From the NCBI RefSeq assembly GCF_028736925.1, contig NZ_JAQZAT010000005.1, positions 1 to 64,000 on the forward strand: a stretch of DNA of 64,000 nucleotides. The letters are read 5' to 3'. Source of the stretch: Flavivirga sp. 57AJ16 (lineage in GTDB: Bacteria > Bacteroidota > Bacteroidia > Flavobacteriales > Flavobacteriaceae). A model generated the notes under the pieces. That model made no database searches. It was not told where the DNA came from and worked only from the letters and a program-made list of their open reading frames with translations. Of this stretch, positions 61,701 to 64,000 are shown piece by piece (the stretch's first letter is position 1; each line of letters starts with the position of its first letter). The translations under genes were made by a program, and so were the position numbers.

Positions 61701-64000
61701 CGAGATCGCCGTAGGTGCTGTCAGGTTGAAGTCCGCCGTAACGTTAATGGTCTCACAAAGGTCCGTAATGGTCCAGGTAACGGTCGTCGTTCCGCCGTCG
61801 CACAGTACTGGCGCTGAAAGCGATGCGCTGTCGTTTGAAAGGACAGGGGAGCACCCATTGGCAGGCGCTATGGCAGCGGACTGGGCGATAACCCAGTTAT
61901 CGAAAGCCGTGTTTACCTCGGTCTGGTCCGCAAAGTCACAGGACTGTACATTGTTATCTATAGGGGCTGTAAATGCGATCGCTATAGGGGCGGCCAGATT
62001 GAAGTCCGCCGTAACGTTAATGGTCTCACAAAGGTCCGTAATGGTCCAGGTAACGGTCGTCGTTCCGCCGTCGCACAGTACTGGTGCTGAAAGCGATGCG
62101 CTGTCGTTTGAAAGAACAGGGGAGCACCCATTGGCAGGCGCTATGGCAGCGGACTGGGCGATAACCCAGTTATCGAAAGCCGTATTTACCTCGGTCTGGT
62201 CCGCAAAGTCACAGGACTGTACATTATTATCTATAGGGTTTGTAAATGCGATCGCTATAGGGGCGGCCAGATTGAAGTCCGCAGTAACGTTAATGGTTTC
62301 ACAAAGATCCGTAATGGTCCAGGTAACGGTCGTCGTACCGCCATCGCACAGTACTGGCGCTGAAAGTGATGCGCTGTCGTTTGTAAGGACTGGCGAACAA
62401 CCATTGGCAGGAGCCATAGTGGCAGACTGAGCGGCAACCCAGTTGTCGAAAGCCGTGTTTACCTCGGTCTGGTCAGCAAAGTCACAGGATTGCACATTGC
62501 TATCTATAGGATTCGTAAATGAAATGGCATTAGGCGCATTTAAAGTATAAGTAGCTGTAGGTGTTATAGTTTCACAAATATCATCAATAGTCCAGGTAAC
62601 TGTAATACTACCACCAGTACATAAATCAATAGATTGATTAGTGAAATCATTGCTTACAGTAGGGGAACCGCCAGTTAAACTGCCATTAATTATAGCAGTT
62701 TGATCAGCAACCCAAGCAGCTATGCTAGTATCAAGATCATTTTGGGCAACAATAGGATCATCATTATCAAAATCACAAGAATTAACCGTGTTTCCAGAAG
62801 GGTTAGTGAAACTTATTCCCTCAGGCTGCGTAAAGCTATAATTAGCAGATACATTAATGGTTTCACAAAGATCCGTAATAGTCCAAGTAATGGTTATGGT
62901 TCCTGAATTACAGAATGTAATAGATTGATTCGTAAAATCATTTGTAACAACAGGAGCACACCCATTAGTAATGCTTCCATTTAGGGCGGCAGTTTGATCC
63001 GCAACCCATGCAGCAATATCAGCATCAAGATTAGCTTGAGCGACATTAGGGTCAGGGTCATCAAGTTCCGCAGCTGTTGAGGAGTCATTAGCAGGATTCG
63101 TAAAAGAAATGTCCGTAGGCGCAGTTAAATTAAAGTCTGCGGTAATATTTATGGTTTCACAAAGATCCGTGATGGTCCAAGTAACTGTTGTCGTACCGCC
63201 ATCACACAATAGAGGCGTAGAAACGGATGCACTGTTATTAGAGAGCACAGGAGAACAGCCATTGGCAGGGGCGATAGCAGCAGACTGAGCGGTAACCCAG
63301 TTGTCAAATGCCGTGTTCACCTCCGTTTGATCATCAAAATCACAAGATTGTACATTGCTGTCTACAGGATTCGTATAGATAATAGCAGTTGGAGTAATAT
63401 TAATAGTTTGAGAAGCAGGGCTAGAATTTCCACAAGTATCAGTAATCGTATAAGTTCTTATAACCTCTAAAGGGCAACTCGAATTAGGAGTGATTACATC
63501 TATATATGTAATACTTGCTATTTCAACATCATCTGAAGCAGTATAGCCACTAGCTATGTAAGTATCTTTAATATCACTAGATTGAGTTGCACTATAAGGA
63601 TATCTTGCATTTAATGCAGTAATGTCATTTTCATCACATCCTTCAATATCTATTGTTGAAGGAGCAGTTATTACAGGGTCGGAAGAATCAAGTACCGATA
63701 GTGTAACTTGCAATGGTGAGGGGTCTGAACAGCCATTATTGTCTTTTGCATATATGGTATGCGTACCAGCAGCAAGGCCATTAAATACACCAGATGTATT
63801 ACTAAAATCTACATTGTCTAAACTATAACTATAGGGTGCATCTCCTCCGCTTGCTGTAACTGTAATGGAACCATCAGAACCATCTGCACAGGTTACATCT
63901 TTATGATCGGCCAGAGTTTCAGAAGTATTAATGCCTACAACATTAATATCAAAATCACAAGTTAAAATAACAGGGTCACCACTAGCGGGTGTATATGTAG
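58785..64000 (-). CDS. Giant SprB-like adhesin with T9SS type-B C-terminal domain (5' end outside window)
   Basis: At least 1737 residues; the frame remains open to 64000 with no stop, so the TTG at 63713 is not a genuine start. From the N-terminal side: a SprB-type repeat at about 63714-63960 (SITVTASGGDAPYSYSLDN, GLAAGTHTIYAKDNNGC), an HYR-like segment, nine ~91-98-residue repeats in two types (A: about 63380-63110, 62528-61710; B: the rest to about 60830), six ~80-residue 4-Cys repeats (to about 59400), and the gliding-motility C-terminal domain (SKAVTPNGDAYNEYFEISGI, FNRWGALVYES, NGTYYYIIKLLN). This is a T9SS cargo for surface adhesion or gliding. Many Cys imply disulfides. Confidence 0.93.
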   Translation of the reverse strand, partial: TYTPASGDPVILTCDFDINVVGINTSETLADHKDVTCADGSDGSITVTASGGDAPYSYSLDNVDFSNTSGVFNGLAAGTHTIYAKDNNGCSDPSPLQVTLSVLDSSDPVITAPSTIDIEGCDENDITALNARYPYSATQSSDIKDTYIASGYTASDDVEIASITYIDVITPNSSCPLEVIRTYTITDTCGNSSPASQTINITPTAIIYTNPVDSNVQSCDFDDQTEVNTAFDNWVTAQSAAIAPANGCSPVLSNNSASVSTPLLCDGGTTTVTWTITDLCETINITADFNLTAPTDISFTNPANDSSTAAELDDPDPNVAQANLDADIAAWVADQTAALNGSITNGCAPVVTNDFTNQSITFCNSGTITITWTITDLCETINVSANYSFTQPEGISFTNPSGNTVNSCDFDNDDPIVAQNDLDTSIAAWVADQTAIINGSLTGGSPTVSNDFTNQSIDLCTGGSITVTWTIDDICETITPTATYTLNAPNAISFTNPIDSNVQSCDFADQTEVNTAFDNWVAAQSATMAPANGCSPVLTNDSASLSAPVLCDGGTTTVTWTITDLCETINVTADFNLAAPIAIAFTNPIDNNVQSCDFADQTEVNTAFDNWVIAQSAAIAPANGCSPVLSNDSASLSAPVLCDGGTTTVTWTITDLCETINVTADFNLAAPIAIAFTAPIDNNVQSCDFADQTEVNTAFDNWVIAQSAAIAPANGCSPVLSNDSASLSAPVLCDGGTTTVTWTITDLCETINVTADFNLTAPTAISFTDPANDASTAVELDDPDPNVAQANLDADIAAWVADQTAIINGSLANGCAPVVTNDFTDQSIAFCNSGTITITWTITDLCETVNASANYTFTQPDGINFIAPSGSTANSCDFDNDAPNVAQANLDADIAAWVVNQTAIINGSLTGGSPTVSHDFTNQSIDLCSGGSLTVTWTIDDICETLTPTATYTLTAPTEISFTNPVDDASDACEFGSTDAIAAQANLDTDIATWVTNQTTAINSSITGGCSPIITNDYTNQSIDLCTGGSITVTWTVADLCETITQSATYTFTQPTAAVFDQTTLPADNLTFECDSLPQADVLTASNSCGNIDVIFTETRTDGNCPNRYSLLRTWTATNICGVSATHSQTVTVTDNTPPVLTLPANQTAECSDDLSPIAFGTATAIDNCDANPVITFEDVRTDGACSGTFTITRTWTATDACGNIATADQTISTSDTTAPEFEQTVLPGDITVECSGVPAPETLTATDNCGTATVEVTEERVDGNCANNYTITRTYTATDECGLTNTHIQTITVQDTTPPVFEQALPPLVRIVECDAVPDAETLTATDTCGSATVTVNDVRTDGSCTNNYTIARTWTATDACGLTTTHTQIITVQDTTAPSFEGTLPATNITVECDAVPNAETLTATDNCGDALVTVNDVRTDGDCPNNYTIARTWTATDECGLTTTHTQVITVQDTTAPVPTSTFDELLNVSCTDIPDVPELTFTDNCSTNITVVFNETNSFEESVFADYEIVRTWTVRDECNNEEVYTQTLQVSLDEVITDVVAPDWCYDEGAINMNNLLPGDLNTNGTWELLEGDPVATLNDNIFDPSNLELSVDFLPESGGIDYRFRYTTTDAGCISITEITMNVHADCVVLPCGENDITISKAVTPNGDAYNEYFEISGIELCGFQYDVKIFNRWGALVYESDNYQNDWNGTANSASIGTAGKVPNGTYYYIIKLLNSGLNPITGPVYLGTK
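61710..62528 (-). repeat. Three near-identical 273-bp coding repeats (A2-A4 of the adhesin)
   Basis: The marker GTCCGCCGTAACGTTAATGG occurs at 61731 and 62004, with a GTCCGC-type variant at 62277: spacing 273 bp, 91 codons. Identity between the copies is very high and the DNA is visibly richer in G+C than the flanks, with the encoded protein still alike to the diverged repeats around it. Confidence 0.85.

Noticed and set aside
61726-62430. A 234-codon plus-strand open frame antisense to the adhesin
   Set aside because: It follows the 273-bp repeat of the adhesin gene on the other strand and merely reflects the absence of stops in that repeat phase; the minus frame fits a known domain family.
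63713-63713. TTG start of the adhesin
   Set aside because: The frame continues open to the window end with a SprB-type repeat upstream, so the real start lies outside.

Overview
The window is chromosomal DNA from a member of the Bacteroidota, most likely a marine-type Flavobacteriaceae. The evidence is AT-rich sequence, promoters of the TTG-N19/20-TAnnTTTG type instead of sigma70 boxes, A/T-rich translation starts without Shine-Dalgarno sequences, and Bacteroidota-specific families: PorQ, PorP/SprF, a T9SS type-B sorted SprB-like adhesin, PD40/OmpA proteins and a fused alpha/beta E1 dehydrogenase. I saw no rRNA, tRNA or CRISPR array.

Layout. 0-3 kb: a repeat-rich edge with a possible transposase tail, then two paralogous secreted proteins flanking a small DUF2007 gene. 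3.3-10 kb: PAP2 phosphatase, pheT, a thioredoxin-fold lipoprotein, and an unusual beta-helix-like protein ending in a TonB C-terminal domain. 10-15 kb: a methyltransferase/helical-protein pair and the branched-chain 2-oxoacid dehydrogenase E1 fusion, separated by two different MITE-like elements. 15-26 kb: an M1-peptidase-like protein without its zinc histidines fused to a probable outer-membrane barrel, a LOG-family hydrolase, uvrA, several hypotheticals and gamma-glutamyltransferase. 26-39 kb: housekeeping and envelope genes (AcpH-like, glmM, LpxL-like acyltransferase, rhomboid, lon, porQ, cmk, LysM protein, rpsA, TMEM175-like channel). 40.6-47.2 kb: a compact minus-strand accessory operon of PLD-like enzyme, small protein, GMC oxidoreductase, VioB/RebD-type ferritin-like protein, DUF1566 protein, SRPBCC protein and an unknown; this is the best candidate for an undescribed pathway. 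47.6-51 kb: pyrR-pyrB-unknown-DUF3291-rnz operon. 51-53.3 kb: an unrecognised gene with decayed copies beside it, pdxH and a CAP-domain lipoprotein. 53.7-64 kb: a four-gene minus-strand surface operon transcribed from the giant adhesin (start outside the window) through PorP/SprF to two tandem OmpA/PD40 proteins.

The intergenic DNA is unusually structured. It holds at least four kinds of inverted-repeat elements, heptanucleotide arrays at several sites falling into two sequence families, and a compound hairpin-rich minisatellite of about 0.8 kb between porQ and cmk. rpsA has a long leader containing an overlapping basic upstream ORF. Functionally, porQ, the adhesin-SprF-OmpA operon and several secreted proteins point to an organism with type IX secretion and probably gliding or surface adhesion.
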